Shown: in pieces, positions 14,424 through 22,928 of the stretch
How the letters are laid out: every line of letters starts with the position of its first letter
Position numbering within the stretch: the stretch's first letter is position 1
Origin: DAOTYE01 sp034434915
Lineage (GTDB): Bacteria; Chloroflexota; Dehalococcoidia; Dehalococcoidales; RBG-16-60-22
Assembly (NCBI GenBank): GCA_034434915.1
Contig: DAOTYE010000049.1
Location: forward strand, 1-37,771
Reading direction: 5' to 3'
DNA: 37,771 nt
The notes under the pieces: model-generated
The model's input: the letters and a program-made list of their open reading frames with translations, nothing else
Database searches by the model: none
Told to the model about the DNA's origin: nothing
Made by a program: the position numbers and the translations under genes

Positions 14424-15692
14424 CTAGGACCACTCCCACTCAATACTGCCACAGCGCACTTTATCTCCCGGCTTGATGCCTGCCCTCACCAATGCCCTGT
14501 TCACACCCAGCCGGTTGAGGCGGTTCTTTAGTTCCATCATAACCTCGGAGTCAGGCTCCCCTCGCCTCGTTGTAAGTCGGTCAAGCCCGGAGGCTTCTAT
14601 GATAAAGACATTGCCATCCTTATGCACCTTCACTCCTTCTGAGACAGGCTGAGGTCGGAATACTTTTACAGGCGACTCTGCCTTTTTCTCTTCCGTCCCC
14701 GCAAGCAGGCTCAGCCGACGTGCTGTCTCAGCAATGACTTCCGGCAGACCTTCCCCGCTTTTAGCCGAGACAAAGAAGACGTCCACGCCCGCTTCACGGA
14801 AAGCCTGTCTGATTTCAGACTGACGTTCTCTGACAGCGGGCACGTCAATCTTGTTGACGACGACAATCTGCGGCTTGCGCGACAGGGAAGAATCAAACAG
14901 CGCCAGCTCATTGTTCACCTGAATCATATTGTCCACGGGTGATTCCGCCGTGCCGTCAATGAGGTGCAGGAACATCTTGGTGCGCATAGCATGGCGTAGA
15001 AAATCATGCCCCAGTCCCTTCCCAAGGTGCGCGCCGGCTATCAAACCGGGGATTTCCGCCAGGATGAAACCCCGCCCGCCGGATTCAGCGGCGCCCAGCA
15101 CCGGCTCAAGGGTGGTGAACGGGTAATCAGCGATTTTAGGTCTGGCGGCGGTCACCGCCGAGAGAAAAGTTGATTTGCCCGCATTGGGATAGCCGATTAT
15201 CCCCACATCAGCAATGAGCCTGAGCTCTAAAATAATGGTTTGTTCTTCTCCCGGCTCTCCTCGCTGGGCGATGCGTGGCGCCTGATGGGTGGCTGAGGTG
15301 TAGTGCGCATTGCCGAAACCGCCCCGGCCGCCTTTAGCGACGATTACTTCCTGCCCCGGCTCAGCCAGGTCAGCCAACAAGGCACTTTCACCAAATGGCG
15401 TCTTGCTAAATACTGCGGTTCCCACCGGCACCGCCAGCACCAGGTCCGCTCCGTGGGCGCCGTGTTTCTTTTTGTTCCCGCCGTTTTTACCATCTTCAGC
15501 ACGGTAGATTTTTTTCCGACTATACATCTTCAGGCTGGTAATTGATGGGTCAGCTTTTATGATGACATCACCACCTTTACCACCATTGCCCCCCGCCGGA
15601 CCACCAAACGGAACAAATTTCTCCCGGAGGAAGCTGATGATGCCATTTCCTCCATTGCCTGCTTTGACGGTAATGATTGCCCGGTCAAACAT
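14424..15692 (-). CDS. obg: GTPase Obg/CgtA
   Basis: The protein has 422 residues with the three Obg domains: the glycine-rich Obg fold (1-158), the G domain (about 160-340) and a C-terminal OCT domain (about 360-422). G1 is GYPNAGKST (167-175), the switch I PFTTLEP is present and G4 is NKID. The G3 motif is unusual, Glu-Ile-Pro-Gly instead of the family's Asp-x-Pro-Gly. Obg acts in 50S ribosome maturation and the stringent response. It starts 284 bases after the dnaA stop and leads a run of obg, nadD, corrinoid protein and UroD-type methyltransferase. An AGAGGA lies before the ATG. Confidence 0.97.
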   Translation of the reverse strand: MFDRAIITVKAGNGGNGIISFLREKFVPFGGPAGGNGGKGGDVIIKADPSITSLKMYSRKKIYRAEDGKNGGNKKKHGAHGADLVLAVPVGTAVFSKTPFGESALLADLAEPGQEVIVAKGGRGGFGNAHYTSATHQAPRIAQRGEPGEEQTIILELRLIADVGIIGYPNAGKSTFLSAVTAARPKIADYPFTTLEPVLGAAESGGRGFILAEIPGLIAGAHLGKGLGHDFLRHAMRTKMFLHLIDGTAESPVDNMIQVNNELALFDSSLSRKPQIVVVNKIDVPAVRERQSEIRQAFREAGVDVFFVSAKSGEGLPEVIAETARRLSLLAGTEEKKAESPVKVFRPQPVSEGVKVHKDGNVFIIEASGLDRLTTRRGEPDSEVMMELKNRLNRLGVNRALVRAGIKPGDKVRCGSIEWEWS

Positions 15693-15976
15693 CTCACAGT
15701 CCTCTGATGGTTACTATCTTACAATAACTGGATAATCTCTTAAATAGTCAAAGTATCCGTAATAGTATTCTTTTGAATGATTGAATTAACGGTTTGTGAG
15801 CGCGGAAGAGTTAAAAGAATAAGCAAAAAGGTATCATATATTTGCAAAAAACGGTCAGAATGGCAATGTAAGAGAGGTAATGACAGGGGGGCGGCGACTG
15901 GCGTTAGCCAAAGATGGAGATTGTTCGCTATGCTCAGAAAGAGGGCGTCAGCCAGAACCGGGTAACTCCCGGAAGG
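15693..15976. other. Intergenic region between dnaA and obg
   Basis: I see no convincing gene. Immediately upstream of obg on the minus strand is a possible -35 (TTGACT, near 15747-15752) with only a weak -10 at 17 bases. A degenerate REP-like segment lies at 15917-15941. A small CCGGG/CCCGG stem just after the dnaA stop (about 15957-15972) has no T-run. The AT-rich stretch 15718-15860 has no DnaA-box cluster that I can recognise. Confidence 0.4.
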
Positions 15977-17299
15977 CTATGATTTGAGCTTTTTTTGAAT
16001 GTCTTGCAGAACGCGCCGGAGATGTTGATTGCCTTCAAGTTCGGCTGCCAGTTTTTTGCAGGCATGGGTGACGGAGGACGGGTCCCTGCCACCGAGCTCC
16101 TGTGCAATTTGAGTGATGGAGTAAGTGGTCTCCTGGCGGAGAAGGTACATGGCTACCCGCCTTGCTAGCACTGCTTCCTTGTCCCGACGGCTGCCTTTGA
16201 GGTCTTCCGGGGTGAGATGGAAGCTGTCTGCCACCGCTTGAAGCAGAAAAGACGGGCTCGGGAGCTGGGTCTTTTCACCGCCGGTGCTGCCCATGTTTTT
16301 CAGGGCTTCCTGTGCCATGGTAAGCGTGGGAGAGGCGCGCAGTAGCCTGGCGTAGGCGATAACCCGGTTGAGAGAGCCTTCCAGTTCCCGGATATTGTTT
16401 TTTATTTGCTGGGCGATGAGCTCTAAAATGTCCGGGGCAAGGCTGGCGCCTTTTTGCTCCGCCTTCGCCTTCAGAACAGCGAGCCTGGTCTCAAAGTCCG
16501 GCGGCTGGATATCCGCCACGAGCCCCCATTGCAGGCGGGAACGTAGCCTCTCCTCAACCAGCGGAATCTCATTAGGCGCCTGGTTGCTGGTGATGACTAT
16601 CTGCTTGTCCGCATTGTGCAGGTCATTGAAGGTATGGAAGAAGCACTCTTCCGTCTGTTCTTTGCCACTGATGAAGGAGATGTCATCAATGAGAAGCATG
16701 TCCACCTGGCGGTAGCGGGCACGGAAGTCATCCATCCGGCGCTCACGGACGGCGGTGATGAACTCATTGGTGAACTGCTCCGCGCTGAGACAGCAGACTA
16801 GCATGCGGTTGGCGATGGCTTCATGCCCGATGGCGTGGAGCAGATGGGTCTTGCCGAGTCCGACTCCCCCATGGATGAAGAGCGGGTTGAAGCTCTGCCC
16901 GGCATGGGCGGCAACCTCCCGCGCCGCTTCAAAGGCGATGCGGTTATTATTGCCCACGACGAAGTTACGGAAGACATAGTTAGGGTTCAGGTTAGAAGGT
17001 GCCGGCGTGAGCGGGCTTTTGCGGTGAGAGGGCACCTCCAGATGTCCATTGACCTGGAAAGAGACCCTGATGTCAGCGGAAGAGGTGATGCCCATGAGCG
17101 TTTTCTCAATGAGCGCCCTCTGGCTTTTGTCCAGATATTCAGCAACAAAGGTATTGGGCACGCTGACGATGAGGTGATTGTCCTGAAGGCTGGAACCTTC
17201 CGTTTTCTCAAACCAGGTGCGGTAGTTGGGGCGGCTGACCTGAATTTGCAATTCACCTAAGGCGGTTTCCCAGAGTTCACGGGCTGACAGGTTTTTCAT
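15977..17299 (-). CDS. dnaA: Chromosomal replication initiator protein DnaA
   Basis: The protein has 440 residues from the ATG at 17297-17299; a TTG three codons upstream is possible. Domain I (about 1-80) is followed by a short linker, the AAA+ domain with Walker A GGVGLGKTHLL and Walker B LLIDDISF, and the C-terminal domain IV with the DnaA signature GGRDPSSVTHACKKL, which binds DnaA boxes. It melts the replication origin and regulates itself. It diverges from fmt across about 300 bases and is followed by obg. gyrB and dnaN are not adjacent, so the usual dnaA-dnaN-recF order does not hold here. Confidence 0.97.
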   Translation of the reverse strand: MKNLSARELWETALGELQIQVSRPNYRTWFEKTEGSSLQDNHLIVSVPNTFVAEYLDKSQRALIEKTLMGITSSADIRVSFQVNGHLEVPSHRKSPLTPAPSNLNPNYVFRNFVVGNNNRIAFEAAREVAAHAGQSFNPLFIHGGVGLGKTHLLHAIGHEAIANRMLVCCLSAEQFTNEFITAVRERRMDDFRARYRQVDMLLIDDISFISGKEQTEECFFHTFNDLHNADKQIVITSNQAPNEIPLVEERLRSRLQWGLVADIQPPDFETRLAVLKAKAEQKGASLAPDILELIAQQIKNNIRELEGSLNRVIAYARLLRASPTLTMAQEALKNMGSTGGEKTQLPSPSFLLQAVADSFHLTPEDLKGSRRDKEAVLARRVAMYLLRQETTYSITQIAQELGGRDPSSVTHACKKLAAELEGNQHLRRVLQDIQKKLKS

Positions 17300-17603
17300 G
17301 TATCTCAAATTCCTGACTAGGCACAGCTATCCCCCTTAAGGCACAAATCATCCCAAGGCTTGTGGAAAGTCTTTGAAAACCGCTGGGGGGAAAATGCTAG
17401 TTAATTAACGGTTAATAGTATATAATACAGAAACCTTGTCAGCGCAAGGTTTTCTAGGAAAATCAATGGACATTGTCAGCCCATGTTATCCCTTACCAGG
17501 TCTTCAGGGCTCTTTATTTTGCTTAAAATTGAAGTGATACATAGGAAAAGGCGGTTGTGGTAGAAAATTTAAGGTGTTAGAATTTAGTACTGGGAGCACC
17601 GTT
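17300..17603. promoter_or_regulatory. dnaA-fmt divergent control region with overlapping promoters
   Basis: For dnaA on the minus strand, CTGACA (17437-17442), 16 bases and TACTAT (17415-17420) form a plausible promoter. For fmt on the plus strand, a full-consensus TATAAT sits at 17421-17426, inside the dnaA spacer, with only a weak -35 upstream. A perfect inverted repeat (8-base arms AAACCTTG/CAAGGTTT, 17431-17438 and 17445-17452, 6-base spacer) covers the fmt start site and the dnaA -35. An AT-rich tract with the palindrome GTTAATTAAC precedes it. Possible but weak DnaA-box-like sites are at 17361-17369 (TGTGGAAAG) and near 17555 (TGTGGTAGA). Confidence 0.45.
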
Positions 17604-18542
17604 TTGCGCATTGTGTTCATGGGCACCCCTGAGTTCGCCGTTCCCCCGCTTGAGGAGCTTATCCGCCAAAAGCACCAGGTGGTGGCAGTCTATACCCGGC
17701 CGGATAAGCCCGCGGGCAGAAGCCGCCAGCTCATGGCTTCCCCGGTCAAGAGAGTTGCCCTGAGGTACGGTCTGCCCGTGGTGCAACCGCTCAGCTTGAA
17801 GTCACCTGAGGAGGCGGCAACACTGGTTTCTTTTCAGCCGGAGGTCATTGTCGTTGCCGCCTATGGGCAGATTCTGCCGCCGTCCATCCTGGATATTCCA
17901 GAGTACGGCTGTGTCAATATCCATCCCTCGCTTCTTCCCAGGCACCGTGGGCCCTCTCCCGTGGCGGCGGCCATCCTCGCCGGGGATGAGGTCAGTGGCG
18001 TTACCTTCATGCTCATGGACGCGGGCATGGATACCGGACCGATAATCGCCCAGGAAAAGGTGGCGGTTTCTCCTCAGGATACTACGGGGTCGCTCACCAT
18101 GAAGCTGGCAGAGGTATCTGCGAAACTGCTCCCTCATGTCCTGAAGCGTCTGGTGGCAGGAGAACTGCCGCCCCAGCCCCAGAATCACGCGGAAGCTAGT
18201 TACTCCAGGCTAATCACCAAAGAGGACGGCGAGATTGACTGGCGTCTGCCTGCGGTGGTGCTGTGGCGGAGGGTGCGGGCTTTCCAGCCCTGGCCCGGGG
18301 CATACACCCGCTGGCGCAAGAAGAAGCTGGAGATTATTGAGGCAGTGCCTGTGCTCGGGCAGGCTAACGCCGGCGTGGGACAGGTGGTGGCGCTGGAGCA
18401 GGGAGATGCGGCGTTCGGCGTGGGCACCGGTGAAGGAATACTGGGCGTATTGAAAGTCCAGATGGAAGGCAAGCAGGAAATTACGGCGGCGGAATTCCTG
18501 CGGGGACAGAGGCAGTTTGTGGGATCAATTCTGCCATCATGA
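17604..18542 (+). CDS. fmt: Methionyl-tRNA formyltransferase
   Basis: The protein has 312 residues and formylates the initiator Met-tRNA using 10-formyl-tetrahydrofolate. I chose the TTG at 17604-17606 because GGGAG lies seven bases upstream and it yields the standard MRIVFMGTPEFAVPPL start; a GTG at 17574 would add ten residues. The catalytic residues Asn105, His107 and Asp143 match E. coli Asn106, His108 and Asp144, within VNIHPSLLPRHRG and MDAGMDTGPI. The C-terminal tRNA-binding domain (about 205-312) is present. It overlaps mazG by four bases. def is not adjacent. Confidence 0.96.
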   Translation: MRIVFMGTPEFAVPPLEELIRQKHQVVAVYTRPDKPAGRSRQLMASPVKRVALRYGLPVVQPLSLKSPEEAATLVSFQPEVIVVAAYGQILPPSILDIPEYGCVNIHPSLLPRHRGPSPVAAAILAGDEVSGVTFMLMDAGMDTGPIIAQEKVAVSPQDTTGSLTMKLAEVSAKLLPHVLKRLVAGELPPQPQNHAEASYSRLITKEDGEIDWRLPAVVLWRRVRAFQPWPGAYTRWRKKKLEIIEAVPVLGQANAGVGQVVALEQGDAAFGVGTGEGILGVLKVQMEGKQEITAAEFLRGQRQFVGSILPS

Positions 18543-19333
18543 GAGGAGATACCTTGTCAGCACCGGAAAACCTGAATAAATTTGAAACACTGGTCAGCAT
18601 CATGGCACGTCTGCGCGGGAAACAGGGCTGTCCCTGGGACCGGCAGCAGACGCATGCTTCTCTGCGGCCTTATCTTTTGCTGGAATGCTATGAGGCGCTG
18701 GAAGCCCTTGACGAAAGCGATGCGGAGAAGCTCCGTGATGAGCTGGGTGACCTGTTACTGCAGATTGTCTTTCAGGCGCAGATAGCGGCAGAAGCCGGCG
18801 AATTCACCATTGAGGATGTCATCAAGCGCATTAACGCCAAGCTGGTGTACCGCCATCCCCACATCTTCGGCTCAGCTCAGGCGGCAAGCGCAGAAGAGGT
18901 CGCCCACAACTGGGAGGAGCTTAAGAAAGAGGAAAGGGGCGCTGGCTATTCGGTGATTGAGGGCGTGCCCAGGGAAATGCCAGCTCTGGGGTATAGCCAG
19001 GAGATTCAGCGCCGTGTGGCGCAGGTGGGCTTTGACTGGGATGATGTGAGCGGCGTGATTGAGAAGCTGGTGGAGGAAGTGAAAGAGCTGGCGCAGGCGC
19101 AAGGTCAGCAGAAAAAGGAGCAGGAGTTCGGCGATATACTCTTTACGCTGGTGAACATCGCGCGGCGGCTTGACGTCAATGCGGAGGCGGCGCTGAGGGA
19201 AGCCAACCGCCGCTTTTACCGCCGCTTCGCTTATATGGAAGACGTCTGCCGGAAGCGCGGCGTAAATGTCAGAGAGCTGTCATTTGACGAACAGAACCGG
19301 CTGTGGGAAGAGGCAAAGCGGCATGTGCAGTAA
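18539..19333 (+). CDS. mazG: Nucleoside triphosphate pyrophosphohydrolase MazG
   Basis: The protein has 264 residues with two MazG domains, the standard form of the housekeeping enzyme that hydrolyses (d)NTPs to monophosphates. Domain 1 carries an E-x-x-E helix (LLLECYEALEALDE, near 45-58) and DELGDLLLQIVFQ; domain 2 carries LVEEVKELAQ and EFGDILFTLVN. GCPWD near 30 is a family signature. The ATG at 18539 overlaps the fmt stop as ATGA. A TTG at 18554 has a better ribosome site (AGGAG, five bases upstream) and could be the true start, which would remove five residues. The stop is one base from the end of the convergent tRNA. Confidence 0.93.
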   Translation: MRGDTLSAPENLNKFETLVSIMARLRGKQGCPWDRQQTHASLRPYLLLECYEALEALDESDAEKLRDELGDLLLQIVFQAQIAAEAGEFTIEDVIKRINAKLVYRHPHIFGSAQAASAEEVAHNWEELKKEERGAGYSVIEGVPREMPALGYSQEIQRRVAQVGFDWDDVSGVIEKLVEEVKELAQAQGQQKKEQEFGDILFTLVNIARRLDVNAEAALREANRRFYRRFAYMEDVCRKRGVNVRELSFDEQNRLWEEAKRHVQ

Positions 19334-19334
19334 A

Positions 19335-19411
19335 TGGTCGGGGCGGGCAGGTTTGAACTGCCGACCTCTTGGTCCCGAACCAAGCGCGCTACCGGGCTGC
19401 GCTACGCCCCG
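19335..19411 (-). tRNA. tRNA-Pro (anticodon CGG)
   Basis: The minus strand folds into a complete cloverleaf: acceptor CGGGGCG/CGCCCCG, D stem GCGC/GCGC, anticodon stem CTTGG/CCAAG with loop TTCGGGA, and T stem GGCAG/CTGCC with loop TTCAAAC. The anticodon is CGG (proline), and the C1-G72 pair is typical of bacterial tRNA-Pro. The terminal CCA is encoded at 19335-19337. The gene is 77 bases and lies tail to tail with mazG. Confidence 0.97.
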
Positions 19412-19570
19412 TGAACGTTTCTATTATAAGCGGATTCACATTTTATAGCAAGGAGAGGAGACTGGCGCGAGCCTTGCCCCCGAGATTCTTCCCGGTGCTC
19501 AGAATGGCAAAGAGAAAACATCAGCATGACAGAGAAAGATTGCCATTCAGGCAGGCGATAACCGTTTGGC
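19412..19570. other. Intergenic region with a REP-like sequence
   Basis: No gene is evident. Positions 19482-19508 (GAGATTCTTCCCGGTGCTCAG and onward to AATGGC) resemble the degenerate palindromic repeat seen at three other intergenic places in the window. The tRNA promoter should lie within this stretch on the minus strand, but I could not identify convincing boxes. Confidence 0.35.
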
Positions 19571-19599
19571 TTGCTTAACGGGAGGCGCAGTCGTATAAT
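19571..19599 (+). promoter_or_regulatory. Promoter of the dehydrogenase-kinase-pdxA2 operon
   Basis: TTGCTT (19571-19576), 17 bases, TATAAT (19594-19599, full consensus). The start codon at 19642 follows about 35 bases after the expected start site, with AGGAGG just before it. No obvious operator is visible. Confidence 0.55.
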
Positions 19600-19641
19600 G
19601 CAAGGTGGCTAATAGCAAGAGATAAGAGGAGGGAAGCTCAT

Positions 19642-20679
19642 ATGAAAATGAAAGCACTCATGAAGACAGAAAAAGCGCCGGGCGCTAAAGTAATGCAGAC
19701 TGATGTGCCCAAGATTGGACCGCGTGACCTGCTCATCAAAGTGAAAGCCACGGCAATCTGCGGCACTGACATCCACATCTATAACTGGAATGCCTACGCG
19801 CAGGCGAGAATCAAGCCGCCCATGGTCTTCGGGCATGAAAGCTGTGGTGAGGTGGTGGAGGTGGGCAGCCTGGTGACCAATTTTAAAGTGGGCGATTTGG
19901 TTGCGGTGGAGACACACATTCCTGATGAGACCTGCTATATGTGCCAGACTGGCTTGCCGCATATCTGTGAAAATATGAAAATCATCGGCGTGCATGTTGA
20001 CGGCACGTTTGCTGAGTATGCCAAAATACCCGCCGTCTGCGCCTGGAAGTTACCTAAAGGCACTGACCCTGAGCTGGGCGCTATCCTTGAGCCAATGGGG
20101 GTCGCCGTGAATGGCGCGCTCAAAGGTGAAATCAATAACCGGAGCGTTGCCGTCTTCGGTTGCGGTCCCATCGGGCTGTGCGGCATCGGCGCCTGCCATG
20201 CCTGGGGCGCTTCCAAAATCTTCGCTGTTGAGGTCAGCGAGGACCGCCTGAAGATGGTCAAGCAGTTTGCCCCCGAGGCTATCTTGGTCAATCCCACCAA
20301 AGTTGACGCGGTGAAAACTATTATGGATGGCACCGAGGGCAGAGGCGTGGATGTCTCCCTGGAAATCAGCGGCAACGCCAAAGCCGCCCAGATGGCGTTT
20401 AAGGTCATCCGCCGCGCCGGCAGAGTGAGCCTCATTGGCTTGCATGGTGGTCCGGTTGAGCTGAGCCTGAATGAGGATATTATCTACAAGGAAGCCAGAG
20501 TCTACGGCAGTACCGGCAGAATGATGTGGCAGACGTGGTGGGATATGAAAGCCCTCCTTGAGTCCGGCAGGTTCAATCCCCTGCCCGTCATAACTCACCG
20601 CATGAAGATGGAGGAGTTTGACCAGGCAATCAAACTGGCGGAGAGCGGCAAAGCGGGCAAGATTCTCATTTACGCTTAA
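19642..20679 (+). CDS. Zinc-dependent medium-chain dehydrogenase (threonine dehydrogenase-like)
   Basis: The protein has 345 residues of the MDR/alcohol dehydrogenase superfamily, closest in pattern to L-threonine 3-dehydrogenase (an ICGTDIHIYNW segment at 39-49). Catalytic zinc ligands are Cys40, His65 and Glu66. The structural zinc loop has Cys98, Cys101 and Cys109, but the first cysteine position is Asp95. The Rossmann motif is GCGPIGLCGIG near 175. It would oxidise a secondary alcohol with NAD(P). It opens an operon with a DUF1537 kinase and a PdxA2-type enzyme, so a polyol or C4 sugar acid is a more likely substrate than threonine. L-threonine dehydrogenase itself remains the alternative. 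Confidence 0.85.
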   Translation: MKMKALMKTEKAPGAKVMQTDVPKIGPRDLLIKVKATAICGTDIHIYNWNAYAQARIKPPMVFGHESCGEVVEVGSLVTNFKVGDLVAVETHIPDETCYMCQTGLPHICENMKIIGVHVDGTFAEYAKIPAVCAWKLPKGTDPELGAILEPMGVAVNGALKGEINNRSVAVFGCGPIGLCGIGACHAWGASKIFAVEVSEDRLKMVKQFAPEAILVNPTKVDAVKTIMDGTEGRGVDVSLEISGNAKAAQMAFKVIRRAGRVSLIGLHGGPVELSLNEDIIYKEARVYGSTGRMMWQTWWDMKALLESGRFNPLPVITHRMKMEEFDQAIKLAESGKAGKILIYA

Positions 20680-20688
20680 GGAGAGTGC

Positions 20689-21894
20689 GTGACGGGGAAG
20701 CTGGGCATAGTTGCTGACGACCTGACCGGCGCCATGGACAGCAGCGGTTACTTCGCCAGCTTGGGCCATGGCACCATCGTTGTCCTTGACCTGAGCTATC
20801 CTGCTGAGGCTGAGGTCAAGGTCATCACCACGAACAGCCGCGCTGAAGCGCCTGAGTTTGCCCGGGAGCAGGTGACGGCGGCGGTCAGCAGTCTTGCCGG
20901 CAGAGTGGTCTATAAAAAGATTGATTCCACGCTGAGGGGCAACGTGGGCGTTGAGCTGGCGGCGGCGATGGCGGCAATGAAGAGCCAGAAAGCTATCGTC
21001 GCCCCGGCGTTCCCGGCGGTGGGGCGGACGACGGTGGGCGGAGTACTGCTAGTTAACGGCGTCCCCGTGGCTGAGACCCAGTTCTCCCGCGACCCCATCC
21101 TGCCGGTGAAGGAATCTCATATCCCCACCCTGCTGGAAAAAGCTCTGGGGAGGAAGGTGGGCAGTCTTTCTGTCAGGGATATTGAGGCGGGCGCAGAAGC
21201 CCTCTATGAGAAAGTGATTTCCCTGCCGCAGGAGGTGCTGGTGGCGGATGTGACTGACCAGTCTCACCTCGCTGGCATCGCCCGGGCGGCGGTGCAGGCA
21301 AAAGGACGCTGGCTTCTCTGCGGGTCAGGTGGCATGGCGCGGGAACTGCATGTCTTTCTCCCCAAACCGGCTAATGCGAAAAAGAAAGCAGAAAAGGGAG
21401 CGGCGGGAAAAGCGCTCGTGGTGGTGGGGAGCCAGAACCAGGTTTCCGGGAAACAGCTGATGAAAGCAAAAGAAGATTGCGGTCTGACCATCCTTAACCT
21501 GGATGCGGAGCGTATTAACACGGATGAACTGCTGGCTGAAGCCAGCAGACTATTGAGAGCTGGCAGGAGCGTGGCGATTTCTTCCACCTTTACGCCGTAT
21601 GTGCCAGCCCTGAAGCAGTCCGTTTCCTCCATTCTGGCGGAGACAGCCGCCAGGATTCTCAAAAACCATAAAGTCGCCGGGCTGTTCCTGTCCGGCGGGG
21701 ACATTGCTCTTGCCGTCTGCCGTACGCTCGCCGTGTCAGCGATTGAAGTGGATGGAGAGGTGGAAGCGGGCATACCATCGGGCAGACTTATCGGCGGCAT
21801 GGGGGAAGGAATGCGGGTGGTGACCAAAGCGGGCGGGTTCGGCAGCGAGCAGGCGCTGGTTAAGGCATTATCATATCTTGAGGGAAGGGGTTGA
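20689..21894 (+). CDS. DUF1537 four-carbon acid sugar kinase family protein
   Basis: The protein has 401 residues. The N-terminal GIVADDLTGAMDSSG segment and the C-terminal LFLSGGDIALAV and nucleotide-binding GGMGEG segments are those of the DUF1537 kinases (OtnK, DtnK, LtnK, OiaK). These phosphorylate acid sugars such as erythronate, threonate or 3-oxo-isoapionate at O4 using ATP. The start is GTG with AGGAG six bases upstream. It follows the dehydrogenase by 9 bases and is followed by the PdxA2-type gene after 2 bases, so the two are coupled. The exact isomer used cannot be told from the sequence. Confidence 0.92.
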   Translation: MTGKLGIVADDLTGAMDSSGYFASLGHGTIVVLDLSYPAEAEVKVITTNSRAEAPEFAREQVTAAVSSLAGRVVYKKIDSTLRGNVGVELAAAMAAMKSQKAIVAPAFPAVGRTTVGGVLLVNGVPVAETQFSRDPILPVKESHIPTLLEKALGRKVGSLSVRDIEAGAEALYEKVISLPQEVLVADVTDQSHLAGIARAAVQAKGRWLLCGSGGMARELHVFLPKPANAKKKAEKGAAGKALVVVGSQNQVSGKQLMKAKEDCGLTILNLDAERINTDELLAEASRLLRAGRSVAISSTFTPYVPALKQSVSSILAETAARILKNHKVAGLFLSGGDIALAVCRTLAVSAIEVDGEVEAGIPSGRLIGGMGEGMRVVTKAGGFGSEQALVKALSYLEGRG

Positions 21895-21896
21895 GC

Positions 21897-22919
21897 ATGA
21901 GCGCAGAGTATAAGCCACTGCTGGCAATCACCATGGGAGATGCCGCAGGCTCCGGGCCGGAGATTGTCGCCAAGGCGCTGGCAAATGCGGAAATGTATGA
22001 TATTTCGCGCCCGGTGGTCATCGGTGATGCGGCCACCATGATTGAAGCTCAGAAAATCACGAAGGCTCCGGTGAGAATCAGGGGGATTACGAAACTGTCA
22101 GAAGCGGAGTATGAGCCGGGCGTCATTGACGTCATTGACCTGAGGAACATTCAGCTTGATAAGCTCACGCGCGGCAAAGTTGACCCCATGGCAGGCAAAG
22201 CCGCCTACGAGTATATAAAGCTTGCCGTGGAGCTGGCGCTGAAGAAGGAGTGCGATGCCATAGTCACATCTGCCATCAATAAAGAAGCCCTGAACAAAGC
22301 GGGCTATCACTATGACGGGCATACCCAGCTCCTCGCCGAGCTGTGTGGTGCTAAGAATGTGGCAATGATGCTGGTCACCGGTAACCTGAGGGTGAGCCAT
22401 GTCACCACCCACGTTTCACTGCTCCAGGCAATCGCGCGGATAAAGACGGAGCGCATCCTCACCGTGCTCAGGCTGACCAATGCGGCAGTCAAAGAGATGG
22501 GCATAGATAGCCCGCGCCTCGCGGTGGCAGGGCTCAATCCTCACGCCGGGGAAGGCGGACTGTTCGGGGACGAGGAGCAGAGATTCATTGTCCCGGCAAT
22601 TGAGCAGGCGCGCCAGGAGGGTATGAACGTCACCGGTCCCCTCCCGCCTGATTCCGCGTTCCTCCGCGCCCATCAGGGACAATTTGATGCGGCGGTTGCC
22701 ATGTACCATGACCAGGGGCACATCGCGGTCAAGATGCTCGGCATTACGGAAGGGGTCAATGTGACGCTCGGCTTGCCCATCATCCGCACATCCGTTGACC
22801 ACGGGACGGTCTTCGGGAAGGCGGGAAAGGGCACGGCTGACCCGCTGAGCCTTATCCAGTCCATCAGGCTGGCGGCAGTCATGGTGCGCAATCGGCGGCG
22901 CTTCGCCGGAATCCAGTAA
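21897..22919 (+). CDS. pdxA2: PdxA2-type 4-phosphoerythronate/threonate dehydrogenase
   Basis: The protein has 340 residues of the PdxA family. Signatures include GDAAGSGPEIV near the N-terminus, a metal-binding HVSLLQAI segment, GLNPHAGEGGLFGDEE and YHDQGHIAVK followed by VNVTLGLPIIRTSVDHGT. The HI variant after YHDQG differs from vitamin B6 PdxA, which usually has a leucine-proline there, and fits PdxA2. PdxA2 oxidises and decarboxylates 4-phospho-D-threonate (or erythronate) to dihydroxyacetone phosphate. Its place right after the DUF1537 kinase supports this over pyridoxal phosphate synthesis. The ATG at 21897 is chosen over a TTG six bases earlier that overlaps the kinase stop. Confidence 0.88.
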   Translation: MSAEYKPLLAITMGDAAGSGPEIVAKALANAEMYDISRPVVIGDAATMIEAQKITKAPVRIRGITKLSEAEYEPGVIDVIDLRNIQLDKLTRGKVDPMAGKAAYEYIKLAVELALKKECDAIVTSAINKEALNKAGYHYDGHTQLLAELCGAKNVAMMLVTGNLRVSHVTTHVSLLQAIARIKTERILTVLRLTNAAVKEMGIDSPRLAVAGLNPHAGEGGLFGDEEQRFIVPAIEQARQEGMNVTGPLPPDSAFLRAHQGQFDAAVAMYHDQGHIAVKMLGITEGVNVTLGLPIIRTSVDHGTVFGKAGKGTADPLSLIQSIRLAAVMVRNRRRFAGIQ

Positions 22920-22928
22920 AAGAACGCC

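Noticed and set aside
15777..15965. A 62-codon frame in the dnaA-obg gap
   Set aside because: No ribosome site, basic low-quality composition, and it overlaps a REP-like stretch.
17300..17603. Replication origin next to dnaA
   Set aside because: Only weak, two-mismatch DnaA-box-like sites are visible (17361-17369 and near 17555), so I do not annotate an origin.
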